In this document: positions 24,090-31,506 of the stretch, piece after piece
Layout of the letters: every line of letters begins with the position of its first letter
Numbering within the stretch: the first letter of the stretch is position 1
Virus record (IMG/VR): IMGVR_UViG_3300005466_000193
Span: 1 to 34,511 of that record
DNA: 34,511 bases
DNA from: a virus
Direction: 5' to 3' (one strand)
The notes under the pieces: model-generated
Databases searched by the model: none
What the model was told of the DNA's origin: nothing
What the model saw: only the letters and a program-made list of their open reading frames with translations
Position numbers and translations under genes: made by a program

Positions 24090-26669
24090 ATGTCATTAAA
24101 ACAGAAACTTGACGATGAAGAAATGGCTTTACTTGAGATATTAGAAGATGAAGTATGGTTAGGTGAATTCTTACATAGTACATCAGATGGAGAAGTTGAC
24201 ACAGATTTATGGCCCATGGAACAATGGAGTTATAGAGATTACCAGCGGCAATTTCTTTCTGATAAATCAGAATTCATCCTTTACACAGGTGGTAGAGCTA
24301 TCGGTAAATGTAGTCCATCTGGTAGCAGAGTATACACAACAGAAGGATATCTTACATTAGGAGAGTTAGCCAGAAAGAAATACTTCATTACCTATGCGTT
24401 AGATAATGATTTAAGTATAGTACAACGTCGAGCAGTAGCCATTAGAGATAAACTTGCCGCTGCATATACCATAGTAACAGAAAGTGGACATACCTTTGTA
24501 GGCACAGATAAACATCCAATATTAACGCCGGGGAAGATATTCAAACCAATGGCTTTATTAGATGTAGGAGACTCTGTAGCAGTAGCCACAAGACTACCGC
24601 ATGAAAGTACATTATCTGCGTTACAATGGCATGAGTTACGATTACTTGGATATGTGTTTCTACGAAACGGTAAAGGCAAATTCAGACCAGAACAAAAGAT
24701 ATCGCCGCGCTATAAAAAGATTGGTGCAGAGTTAGAGTCTATAGCAGATAGTATGTTACTTATCTGGCATAAAGACTTTGATGGTAACATTTCAATGCAT
24801 AGACCTAAAGGCCCATTTAAACATCCTGCAACAAGTCTCTTTGAACAATGTGGCATATACTTTGCATTGAAAATAAATGGTGTTGCTAAAGTACCGCAGA
24901 TTATAAAAGCAGAGCGTTTGGAAAATATACAAGTCTTCTTAGAAGCAGTTTTCGCACAGTATGGAGAACTATCTACAAAAGAAATAGCCATAGATGTACC
25001 ACATAGACAAATAGCAATGGACTTTCAAGAACTTTTACTACGGTTTGGTATAGAAAGTAGAATAATAACAACTACTGAAAAGTGGCGTGTAGAGTTACTT
25101 AACTATCGTGCTGTATATCGTTTCTGGAAAACATTCACTATTCCTGGCGTAGCTGTAGGTCAACTACCATTACCAGCGTCATCATTAGATATCAATGATC
25201 ACTTACGTTTCGAGCGGATTGTACACAAGTATCAATCGCATGAAATAACAGATACATATGCTGTCTATGTTTATGACTTAGAGAACTATATTGGCGATAA
25301 CTTCTATGTACATAACTCAGTTGTACTTGAAGATAAAATAGTCTATGATGTTGTTAATAGTCTTACTGAATTCCCTATTACACCGGAAATGGTATTAGTA
25401 ACTGCTAATCAATCTCAGATGACGCCATTACAAAATAGACTTATCACACGATTTACATCGAGTAGATTCTTAAAGGATTACTTACGCAATCAGATTAATA
25501 AATCCACAGGTATTATGACCTTTCCAAGAAAGGGAAGACCGTTTATCTTTACTATGCGTATCGCTGGTAGTCGTGGTGAGAATAACATGGTAGGTTTACA
25601 CGTACCTAAATTGATAGGTGATGAAATGCAGTTATTTCCATTACCAGCATGGACTCAGTTACAGCCTACATATAACTCATGGGAGCCTAAACGACAACAA
25701 GTACAAGCGGGTGTACCAAACGGACTTAGAAACAGTGTATTATATGTATTAGATATGCAGACACCAAAGTACAAGAAATATAGAATCCCCGCTCCTAATA
25801 ATCCATTCTACACATATGAAAACTACTTAGATGATTTACGTAGATATGGTGGAGAAAGCGATGATAGATTTCAACAGCTTGTATTAGGGCGTCATGGAGC
25901 AGCAGCATTCCAAGTTATACCAAGAGAGAGTATAACCATTGAAACATATCCTTTTCATAACATGCGGTATAACAGCGCACATGTACTTAAAGGGTTGAAG
26001 TATGATGAAGTATTACAGCGGCCATTATTACCAAACGATATCACAAAAGTCGTTATTGCTATTGACCCAGGTTTTGTTGATCCTACGCTTATACAAGTAT
26101 TAGGCAGAGATAAGAAAGGCATATGGCGTACATATGTACGATATCGATTAACACGTATTGATTTCAATGAGCAACAGAAAATCTTTGACTGGCTTGCAAC
26201 ATTCTACAACGCACATCTTATCTCTATCGATATAGGTGCCGGTGGTAATGGAGCAGCAATGATGCATAATCTTGTTAATGGTAATGAATACAAAGGTAAG
26301 TCATATGACAAGCGTATTGTGGGTATACAGTTTAAAGAGAATGTATTAGCAGGATATGATGCAGAGGGAGAAGAGTTATTCCAAGATTCTAAAGGTTACG
26401 CCGCTAATGACTTAGCGAAAACAATACAAGAGGGAAGATTAGTCTTTAGTGAAATCGATAATGAAGGCTTATCACAGATGGAACGTATAGCCAAGAAAAA
26501 GAATATGTCTGGTAGAGATCAATACTTTGTATTATCCGATAAGGGTAACGGTGTTGACGACGATGACCACATTTTTGCAAGCTATATTTGTTTTATACTT
26601 GGTGTTAGAGAAGAACCATTAGACCTTAATCTTAAAAAGCTTGGATTACCCAAAGGGGCGCACACGTAA
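24090..26669 (+). CDS. terL: Terminase large subunit, interrupted by an intein
   Basis: 859-residue precursor from ATG 24090 (GGAG site). Removing the intein (residues 74-409) leaves a 523-residue TerL, normal for the family. TerL is the ATP-driven motor and nuclease that packages DNA into the procapsid. Walker A (GGRAIGK, then Ser410 after splicing) is split by the intein. Walker B is LIGDEMQ at about 508-514. The RNase-H-like nuclease has acidic motifs at Asp659 (VIAIDPGF), Asp714 (SIDIGAGGNG) and Asp823-826 (VDDDDHIF). Small subunit upstream and portal downstream complete the packaging module. ATP binding should be impossible before splicing, because the P-loop is broken. Confidence 0.95.
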   Translation: MSLKQKLDDEEMALLEILEDEVWLGEFLHSTSDGEVDTDLWPMEQWSYRDYQRQFLSDKSEFILYTGGRAIGKCSPSGSRVYTTEGYLTLGELARKKYFITYALDNDLSIVQRRAVAIRDKLAAAYTIVTESGHTFVGTDKHPILTPGKIFKPMALLDVGDSVAVATRLPHESTLSALQWHELRLLGYVFLRNGKGKFRPEQKISPRYKKIGAELESIADSMLLIWHKDFDGNISMHRPKGPFKHPATSLFEQCGIYFALKINGVAKVPQIIKAERLENIQVFLEAVFAQYGELSTKEIAIDVPHRQIAMDFQELLLRFGIESRIITTTEKWRVELLNYRAVYRFWKTFTIPGVAVGQLPLPASSLDINDHLRFERIVHKYQSHEITDTYAVYVYDLENYIGDNFYVHNSVVLEDKIVYDVVNSLTEFPITPEMVLVTANQSQMTPLQNRLITRFTSSRFLKDYLRNQINKSTGIMTFPRKGRPFIFTMRIAGSRGENNMVGLHVPKLIGDEMQLFPLPAWTQLQPTYNSWEPKRQQVQAGVPNGLRNSVLYVLDMQTPKYKKYRIPAPNNPFYTYENYLDDLRRYGGESDDRFQQLVLGRHGAAAFQVIPRESITIETYPFHNMRYNSAHVLKGLKYDEVLQRPLLPNDITKVVIAIDPGFVDPTLIQVLGRDKKGIWRTYVRYRLTRIDFNEQQKIFDWLATFYNAHLISIDIGAGGNGAAMMHNLVNGNEYKGKSYDKRIVGIQFKENVLAGYDAEGEELFQDSKGYAANDLAKTIQEGRLVFSEIDNEGLSQMERIAKKKNMSGRDQYFVLSDKGNGVDDDDHIFASYICFILGVREEPLDLNLKKLGLPKGAHT
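24309..25316 (+). mobile_element. Intein in the TerL P-loop with a degenerate LAGLIDADG domain
   Basis: In-frame insertion of exactly 336 codons between Lys73 and Ser410 of TerL. All splicing residues are present: Cys1 (CSPSGSRVYTTEGYLTLGEL, block A), TDKH at intein residues 66-69 (block B), YDLE near 322-325 (block F), and the C-terminal His-Asn (NFYVHN) followed by extein Ser (block G). The two LAGLIDADG helices are recognisable, LLGYVFLRNG at 112-121 and FLEAVFAQYG at 210-219. The acidic residue expected before each final Gly is Asn or Tyr, so homing-endonuclease activity is probably lost while splicing is kept. Boundaries are precise because the P-loop sequence is restored on excision. 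Confidence 0.94.
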
Positions 26670-26710
26670 TGCCTCTGTAACGTCACAGGAGACACGGAGA
26701 GCGACGATAG
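26667..26710 (+). repeat. Dispersed repeat, copy 1 (after TerL)
   Basis: A 44-nt element beginning at the TerL stop codon that aligns without gaps to 34280-34323. The first 24 positions match at 22, including TAATGCCTCTGTA and TCACAGGA, and the last six (CGATAG) are identical. Both copies can form a small hairpin (TCTGT/ACAGG) and a CTCT/AGAG outer pairing. Confidence 0.65.
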
Positions 26711-26736
26711 CAGTAAATAGGTAGTCCAAGTATGGT

Positions 26737-26765
26737 GAGCCATTTTGAAGCCCTTAGAATGGCTC
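26737..26765 (+). terminator. Hairpin / weak terminator between TerL and portal
   Basis: GAGCCATT (26737-26744) pairs perfectly with AATGGCTC (26758-26765), loop 13 nt, followed by an AT-rich but interrupted T stretch. It could attenuate read-through from TerL to the portal or be an mRNA processing site. Confidence 0.5.
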
Positions 26766-26792
26766 TCAGTTATTATATTTATTGGAGATAAA

Positions 26793-28442
26793 ATGTCAGA
26801 CGAGTCAAGAAGTATTATAGAGTTACGCACAATCAAAGCAGAGCTACAAAAGACAGCAGCAAGCAGAGATGAACTAGAGGCAAAACTAAAGCAGACACAA
26901 CATGGTAGATTAGCAAGAGCTAGTTCCACCATTAGTATTGTCGCAGGATCAAATGAAGTGCCATTTGTAAATCAAGGGAAGAACATGCTTATCGGATATG
27001 TTGATCCCACAAATACAACAAAGCGCACATATCACGACACAATAAAGATTATTCGATGGTTTTACGAGAATGATCCTATAGCTGGAACAGTTATTAATCG
27101 TATGGCTGATATGAGCGTAACAACATTACGTAATAGAAGAAAGACAAAGAAGAATGAAAATGAAGTAGACGATGATGTACAAGCATTCTTTGATGCACTT
27201 GTAGAACAGCTACGACCATTCTTTAAGCTTGTTGCTTTAGAGTTTTTAGTACATGGTATGGCTATACCAGATTACACTACGATTAAACTTCGCGGGGATA
27301 AAATAAGTGAAAAGTTAGGTAGAAAGCGTTATACAACAATAGATCAAATATGGGTGCGTAATCCAGAACATATTGTATTAAAACGCCGTCCTACAGGAAT
27401 GACAAGACAAGTATTCATTAAGATACCTAATGACGAAATAGCATTCATACAGAATAAAGGTATACGCACAGATGGTACAGAGGATAAAGAAGCTTATCAA
27501 TACCTAGTGGATAACTTTCCTGCATATGTAGCAGCAGTAAAGAAAGGGCAAACATTATTTCCGCTCGATACAGCAAGACCAATACTACGTAAAGAAACAT
27601 CATATAATGACTATCCTACGCCATACTTACAGAATGCATTATCAGCATTACAACATAAAGCATTCTTAAAGAGTATGGATAGAAGTATTGCAAGTAGAGC
27701 CATAGAAGCTATACGCCAGATTAAAGTAGGAGACAAAGACTTTCCTGCTGATCAAGGTGACATTGATGCTACTGAGGCTATGGTTACACAAAGTAGTAGT
27801 AGCGGCGAACGTATATTCAACTTGTTTACCAACCATACTGTAGAAATTGTATGGATATTTCCACCATTAGATGCATTACTTAATGAAGCTAAGTATGCTG
27901 AACCTAATTCGGATATCTTTCTTGGATTAGGATTCCCGCGTATTCTTACTGTAGGTGAAACTGCAAAGAGTAACGCGGCTGATAATAAAATAGCATCGAT
28001 AGGGCCAAAAGCATCATTAGATGATTTAAGAGATGCAATCATTGAATGGTTAAAGAAGTTATACGCTGAACTAGCGGAAATCAATAACTTTAACCGTGTA
28101 CCTGATCCTTACTTTAGTCCTATATCAACAACAGATGTAACAGCACTTATACAGTTTGCTATTCAAGCACAAGCAGCGGGTGCAATCAGTAAAGATACCG
28201 TAGCACAGCTATATGGTAGTGACTATGAAACGGAAGCTGGACAAATCGAAACAGAGCAAGAAATGGGTGTACTAAGTCCTACAGAACTAGCTACACAGCA
28301 GCAGCAAGAATTCCAGCAGAAGACAACACAACAGAACCAAGAGTTTACACAGCAGCAAAGTGATAAAGCACATCAGCAAAATCTTGAAACAATAAAAGCA
28401 CAGCCTAAACCAGCAGCAGGTAAACCAGCACCAGCAAAATAA
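26793..28442 (+). CDS. Portal protein
   Basis: 549 residues from ATG 26793 (GGAG site); an earlier in-frame start overlaps the hairpin. The dodecameric portal forms the DNA channel at one capsid vertex and docks TerL. Features: an N-terminal helix, then the portal-like segment RWFYENDPIAGTVINRMADM, a central mixed wing domain, and a long helical region (about 330-450). The C-terminus is very Gln-rich (QQQQEFQQKTTQQNQEFTQ...) and ends in Lys/Pro/Ala, as often seen in portal crown or tail segments. It follows TerL, as in most tailed phages. Size is normal. Confidence 0.85.
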   Translation: MSDESRSIIELRTIKAELQKTAASRDELEAKLKQTQHGRLARASSTISIVAGSNEVPFVNQGKNMLIGYVDPTNTTKRTYHDTIKIIRWFYENDPIAGTVINRMADMSVTTLRNRRKTKKNENEVDDDVQAFFDALVEQLRPFFKLVALEFLVHGMAIPDYTTIKLRGDKISEKLGRKRYTTIDQIWVRNPEHIVLKRRPTGMTRQVFIKIPNDEIAFIQNKGIRTDGTEDKEAYQYLVDNFPAYVAAVKKGQTLFPLDTARPILRKETSYNDYPTPYLQNALSALQHKAFLKSMDRSIASRAIEAIRQIKVGDKDFPADQGDIDATEAMVTQSSSSGERIFNLFTNHTVEIVWIFPPLDALLNEAKYAEPNSDIFLGLGFPRILTVGETAKSNAADNKIASIGPKASLDDLRDAIIEWLKKLYAELAEINNFNRVPDPYFSPISTTDVTALIQFAIQAQAAGAISKDTVAQLYGSDYETEAGQIETEQEMGVLSPTELATQQQQEFQQKTTQQNQEFTQQQSDKAHQQNLETIKAQPKPAAGKPAPAK

Positions 28443-28452
28443 AGGGTAGATA

Positions 28453-29229
28453 ATGAATATAGATTTCATATCATTTGATAAAACAAGACGTGGAATCGGT
28501 AACGGGTTTGATAGACGTACCAACAATATCAAACCCGCTTCTATTGTAGTCCACACAACAAACGGACGTAAAAACTCAAACTTTCTAAAAGAAGCAGCTT
28601 ACATTTACGGAAGCAATAATATATCTTCACATTATCTTATAGGAAAAGATGGAAGTATTATACAGTTTTTATCGCCAGCATACAGAGCATGGCACGCAGG
28701 AGCAGTAAATGATAGCCGTTTCAACAACAATAATAGCATTGGCATTGAGTGTCATTATACGCCAGGAGAGGGTGCATGGACTACAGCTATGCATCATGCG
28801 CTCACAGAGCTAGTAAACTCACTAGACATTACATATAATATAAAGTCCCCGGAACTAATAGAGACACATAGACATGTAGCAATACCAGTAGGAAGAAAGA
28901 TAGACCCTAGTGGATTTCCTGATGCTGAATTTTATGTATGGCGTAATCGACTCTTTATAACCGAAACAACACCAGCAGAAACAAAGTACAAAGTAATAGC
29001 TCCAGAAGTTTATGTACGTAAATCACCAGAAGTATTACCAAATAACATTGCAGGAAAGCTATACAAGGGTGATATATTTACTTCGGCGGCATTAAAAACA
29101 GATGAAGGTGGTAGTTCCTTTAGAGGTATAAATACTTGGGCGCATGTTACACATGGCAACAGTCAAGGTAAACCAGTAGATGGTCTTGGATTTGTCCACA
29201 CGGCAAATCTAACCATCATTACAGAGTAA
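28453..29229 (+). CDS. N-acetylmuramoyl-L-alanine amidase endolysin with SH3-like domain
   Basis: 258 residues from ATG 28453, 10 nt after the portal stop. Residues about 25-165 are an Amidase_2/PGRP domain. Zinc ligands fit His34 (VVHTT), His139 or 141 (ETHRHVA) and Asp151 (RKIDPSGF, with Lys149 nearby). HAG at 81-83 lies in the active-site cleft. The enzyme cuts the bond between muramic acid and L-alanine in peptidoglycan. Residues about 175-258 (VYVRKSPEVLPNNIAGKLYKGD ... WAHVTHG) look like a bacterial SH3 domain for wall binding. It lies before three membrane-protein genes, forming the lysis cassette. No signal peptide, so release needs a holin. Confidence 0.9.
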   Translation: MNIDFISFDKTRRGIGNGFDRRTNNIKPASIVVHTTNGRKNSNFLKEAAYIYGSNNISSHYLIGKDGSIIQFLSPAYRAWHAGAVNDSRFNNNNSIGIECHYTPGEGAWTTAMHHALTELVNSLDITYNIKSPELIETHRHVAIPVGRKIDPSGFPDAEFYVWRNRLFITETTPAETKYKVIAPEVYVRKSPEVLPNNIAGKLYKGDIFTSAALKTDEGGSSFRGINTWAHVTHGNSQGKPVDGLGFVHTANLTIITE

Positions 29230-29230
29230 C

Positions 29231-29653
29231 ATGAAACAGATACAACAGCAAGATAATAGCCTTGTTATGAAAGTATGGTTATACATTAGTAAACCCTTTC
29301 AGATCACGAAAGTATTAGAAATACTTTATGCATTAGATTGGGTATGGTATGCTATTATTTCTCTTATACCTGATCGATTTATTAGCGGCGGTATATTTCC
29401 AGCATTACGAGATGTATTACCGAAAGGACTAATCATCAATGTATTGTTTCTTATAGCCGCTCTACACATTACTGCTCTATGGAAGAACGTTGTTTGGTTA
29501 CGTAAGTTTAATCTTGTGTTTAATATAGCTATTTTGTTGTACTTATCATCAAACTATCTACTAACTTTTCCTATACCTGCTGGTGTAGGATATCTTATAA
29601 TACTGATTGGAGTTAGTACTTTTGCATTCTGGCGCATGGACGAGTCACACTAA
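29231..29653 (+). CDS. Multi-spanning membrane protein of the lysis cassette (holin candidate)
   Basis: 140 residues starting one base after the amidase stop. Three to four hydrophobic segments (about 30-45, 68-85, 94-112, 116-134) separated by short charged turns. No domain recognised. Its place directly after the endolysin suggests a holin or antiholin; a wall-stress or superinfection membrane protein is also possible. Confidence 0.55.
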   Translation: MKQIQQQDNSLVMKVWLYISKPFQITKVLEILYALDWVWYAIISLIPDRFISGGIFPALRDVLPKGLIINVLFLIAALHITALWKNVVWLRKFNLVFNIAILLYLSSNYLLTFPIPAGVGYLIILIGVSTFAFWRMDESH

Positions 29654-29678
29654 TACAATAACGTAGGTAATACATAAC

Positions 29679-30095
29679 ATGGAGCTATATTTACCCAGTA
29701 TCATATCCTTAGTAGGGGTTATACTTACAATAAGTGTAAGCTTCTGGTTAGGGTTAGCGAAACAACGCACAGACAATAAAACATTAGGTAATAGTGTAGA
29801 AGTCAATCTACGAGATGATTTGATTGCAATGCAAACTGAAAAAAACAGACAGCTTGAACTAAAAGATAAACAAATCTTAGATCGTGATGAAAGACTTGAA
29901 AGAAGAGATAAACAACTATCAGACGCACACCAAGTTATCTTCGTACAGTTAGAAAAAATAGCTGAATTGAATATAACAATAAAGAAGTTACAGAGTGAAG
30001 TTCAAGAACTACGAACTGAGTTAGAGAAGTTTAATCGTAGAGTTTATTACATACCAAGAGAAACAGGAGAGAGAAGAAATGAATCTGACGAGTAA
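29679..30095 (+). CDS. Single-pass membrane protein with coiled coil (spanin- or Rz-like candidate)
   Basis: 138 residues from ATG 29679 with AGG upstream. An N-terminal transmembrane helix (residues 5-26, YLPSIISLVGVILTISVSFW) is followed by a long charged coiled coil (about 45-118, with repeats such as KDKQILDRDERLERRDKQL). This topology fits an inner-membrane spanin (Rz) or a holin-associated protein. The stop overlaps the next gene by 17 nt. No lipoprotein partner was found nearby, so the spanin call is tentative. Confidence 0.55.
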   Translation: MELYLPSIISLVGVILTISVSFWLGLAKQRTDNKTLGNSVEVNLRDDLIAMQTEKNRQLELKDKQILDRDERLERRDKQLSDAHQVIFVQLEKIAELNITIKKLQSEVQELRTELEKFNRRVYYIPRETGERRNESDE

Positions 30096-30498
30096 TGATG
30101 CTAAATACCTATTAGCAGGTTTTGGGGTGCTTATCCCCATCGTTATTGCATGGCTACCTACAATCAAAATAGCCGACTATCTTAAGTTCGCAATCGTTGC
30201 ACTTATGAGTATTATTGGTGGCTATCTTACTGTACTTGCTACAGATCAGTTAGTTAATGGCGGTTCGTTAGTACAAAATGCCGCATTAGTATTCACAGCA
30301 TCTCAAATCTTCTATTATGGTGCATTCAGAGTACTAGGGCTTGAAAGAGTCCTATTCCCACAACAGGCTTTAGCTACAGAAGCTAAGGAACAGGCGAAAC
30401 AAGCTACACCGGATGTCTCTAGCACGAAGGCTAAGGACATTCTTGATCCTGCTACGTCTGCTACCTTAGAGGTTTCAACAGAGGTTGTTAATAAGTAG
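30079..30498 (+). CDS. Holin-like membrane protein
   Basis: 139 residues starting inside the end of the previous gene with a GGAGAG site. Two to three membrane helices (about 9-27, 34-55 and 66-83) with a short charged N-terminus, then a soluble Ala/Thr/Lys-rich tail. The topology and place after the endolysin agree with a holin that opens the membrane for the amidase. It is followed by a strong terminator, so it ends the lysis operon. The protein that is the true holin (this one or the 140-residue one) cannot be decided here. Confidence 0.65.
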   Translation: MNLTSNDAKYLLAGFGVLIPIVIAWLPTIKIADYLKFAIVALMSIIGGYLTVLATDQLVNGGSLVQNAALVFTASQIFYYGAFRVLGLERVLFPQQALATEAKEQAKQATPDVSSTKAKDILDPATSATLEVSTEVVNK

Positions 30499-30516
30499 CT
30501 TATATCGCGTTGTAAT

Positions 30517-30556
30517 GCCCCATAGTACATAGACGTATTATGGGGCTTCTATTTTT
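30517..30556 (+). terminator. Rho-independent terminator ending the lysis operon
   Basis: GCCCCATA (30517-30524) pairs with TATGGGGC (30539-30546), followed by TTCTATTTTT. It lies 19 nt after the holin-like gene and separates it from the RNA-rich region. Confidence 0.88.
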
Positions 30557-30597
30557 GTACGTAAAAATACGTAGATAGACATACATCTAAAGTCCTA

Positions 30598-30626
30598 TAG
30601 ACTCTCCATTTAAGGCGTGGTACTAT
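30598..30626 (+). promoter_or_regulatory. Probable promoter for structured RNA A
   Basis: TAGACT (30598-30603), 17-nt spacer, TACTAT (30621-30626): 4/6 and 5/6 matches to consensus at the ideal spacing. It would start transcription about 20 nt before the closing stem of the RNA at 30654. Confidence 0.5.
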
Positions 30627-30653
30627 ACGTACACCAAAGGACAGTACGGTACA

Positions 30654-30768
30654 GAGAAGTTAGATACCTTGGAAAACAGACAAGCTATACATAGTATCTA
30701 TGCATTGCGCTGATGCTATTGACGCCTAGACACCATAGAGGGTAATGCAACAGATAATCTAACTTCTC
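30654..30768 (+). ncRNA. Structured RNA A (Y-RNA-like candidate)
   Basis: A 115-nt segment with no ORF whose ends form a perfect 12-bp stem (GAGAAGTTAGAT at 30654-30665 with ATCTAACTTCTC at 30757-30768). Inside are a small hairpin CATAG-tat-CTATG (30690-30702) and an alternative longer pairing TGCATT/AATGCA (30701-30706 with 30744-30749). No T-run follows, so it is not a terminator. Paired ends with a large internal loop region resemble Ro-bound Y RNAs. It has a plausible own promoter. RNA identity is inferred from structure and from the TROVE-like gene about 2 kb away. Confidence 0.5.
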
Positions 30769-30779
30769 AAAATCGGCAC

Positions 30780-30808
30780 TTGACAGATATAGAAAGGTAT
30801 GATAGTAT
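30780..30808 (+). promoter_or_regulatory. Promoter-like site with spacer shared with the tRNA promoter
   Basis: TTGACA at 30780-30785, 17-nt spacer, TAGTAT at 30803-30808. The spacer contains AAAGGTATGATA, identical in the promoter at 30995-31023. The -10 box overlaps the start codon of the 58-residue membrane protein. Confidence 0.6.
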
Positions 30809-30983
30809 GAACCTTACAAAAGTAGTACAGGCTATTGCTTGGGGATTGTTTTTGGTAGTGTTAGCATTGATGTTTTACGCTTGTCACGACATAGCAGTAA
30901 ATGGCCCTTATAATCCTGATTGTGGAAAAGGATATTTTTATAGTTATGAGGAAAGGGCTTGTATCCCAGGATTTAGACCATAG
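30807..30983 (+). CDS. Small membrane protein (58 aa)
   Basis: ATG 30807 with an AAAGG site nine nt upstream. One membrane helix (residues about 6-25, VQAIAWGLFLVVLALMFY) is followed by a short extracytoplasmic-like tail with three cysteines in all (YNPDCGKGYFYSYEERAC). The ORF is compact and ends just before the tRNA promoter. The promoter-like TAGTATG overlaps its start, so it would be translated only from an upstream transcript. Function unknown. Confidence 0.55.
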   Translation: MNLTKVVQAIAWGLFLVVLALMFYACHDIAVNGPYNPDCGKGYFYSYEERACIPGFRP

Positions 30984-30994
30984 AAAACTGGTGC

Positions 30995-31023
30995 TTGACA
31001 AACTGATAAAGGTATGATATAGT
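30995..31023 (+). promoter_or_regulatory. Sigma-70-type promoter for the tRNA / small RNA cluster
   Basis: TTGACA (30995-31000), 17-nt spacer with AAAGGTATGATA, TATAGT (31018-31023). It lies 13 nt before tRNA-Met, so the primary transcript should start close to the tRNA 5' end. Confidence 0.8.
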
Positions 31024-31036
31024 GACTACATAGCGA

Positions 31037-31113
31037 CGGGGATTAGGGAAGTGGCTGTTCCCATCTGTCTCATAAACAGAAGATCATCAGTTCAAATCTG
31101 ATATCCCCCACCA
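31037..31113 (+). tRNA. tRNA with anticodon CAT (Met, or Ile after lysidine change)
   Basis: 77 nt with encoded CCA. Acceptor 31037-31043 pairs with 31103-31109, except that positions 1-72 are C and C. D-stem GGGA/TCCC with GG in the loop, anticodon stem TCTGT/ACAGA with loop CTCATAA, T-arm ATCAG-TTCAAAT-CTGAT. The unpaired first base pair recalls initiator tRNA, but the three G-C pairs of an initiator anticodon stem are absent. Elongator Met or Ile2 is therefore more likely. Confidence 0.85.
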
Positions 31114-31114
31114 A

Positions 31115-31219
31115 TGGAAATAACTTGTGCGGTAGTAATATCTAATGGTTAAACCTTATTACAGAGAGTAACCGAATGGTGAATGTCAAGAATATAAGGG
31201 CGCAAGTTATTTTCTACCA
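31115..31219 (+). ncRNA. Structured RNA B (tRNA-acceptor-like ends, Y-RNA-like candidate)
   Basis: About 105 nt between tRNA-Met and the next gene, with no ORF. The core closing stem is 12 bp (31119-31130 with 31200-31211, one G-T pair), and pairing continues outward to about 15 bp. The 3' end reads TTTTCTACCA, so the last bases look like a tRNA acceptor ending in CCA. Inside, CCTTAT/ATAAGG or GTAATA/TATTAC helices are possible. There is no T-arm consensus. It resembles a Y RNA with paired ends rather than a tRNA. Inference from structure only. Confidence 0.5.
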
Positions 31220-31226
31220 TAGACAC

Positions 31227-31255
31227 TTGACAGCAATCACAACAAATTTTTTATT
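31227..31255 (+). promoter_or_regulatory. Possible weak promoter before the 61-residue membrane gene
   Basis: A perfect TTGACA (31227-31232) with the same CACTTGACA context as at 30780, but the -10 at ideal spacing is only TTTATT. A T6 run and an A10 run follow (31247-31267), which may bend the DNA. Weak evidence. Confidence 0.35.
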
Positions 31256-31313
31256 TCAAAAAAAAAACAAAACAGTGTCTAGGCAAAAACATTAAAAGAA
31301 AGGGATACTACAG

Positions 31314-31499
31314 ATGGTGACTATGTTCCTTGTAGGGCTAGGAGTAATGGTATTTATTGATTTCGTGCGCTGGATAAATAGTGATGCTTGGAATAAACCA
31401 CATTTAGTTGATTGGATATTACAATCTATTATTGGTAATGCTATTTGGATACTTATATTGACTATTGTTGCTAAGTTAGTTCTATGGGTGTTTAGTTAG
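31314..31499 (+). CDS. Small membrane protein (61 aa)
   Basis: ATG 31314 is 10 nt after AAGGG; ATG 31323 is an alternative. The first helix (residues 2-21, VTMFLVGLGVMVFIDF) and the second (residues about 38-59, IIGNAIWILILTIVAKLVLW) both could cross the membrane, joined by a Trp-rich loop. It stops 7 nt before the tRNA-like element. Function unknown; membrane-bound small proteins among phage tRNAs are common. Confidence 0.6.
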   Translation: MVTMFLVGLGVMVFIDFVRWINSDAWNKPHLVDWILQSIIGNAIWILILTIVAKLVLWVFS

Positions 31500-31506
31500 T
31501 CGGTAT

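Noticed and set aside
30654-30768. RNA A as a Rho-independent terminator
   Set aside because: The loop is over 90 nt and no T-run follows; a proper terminator is already present at 30517-30556.
31037-31113. Initiator tRNA-fMet
   Set aside because: Although bases 1 and 72 do not pair, the three G-C pairs in the anticodon stem typical of initiators are missing.
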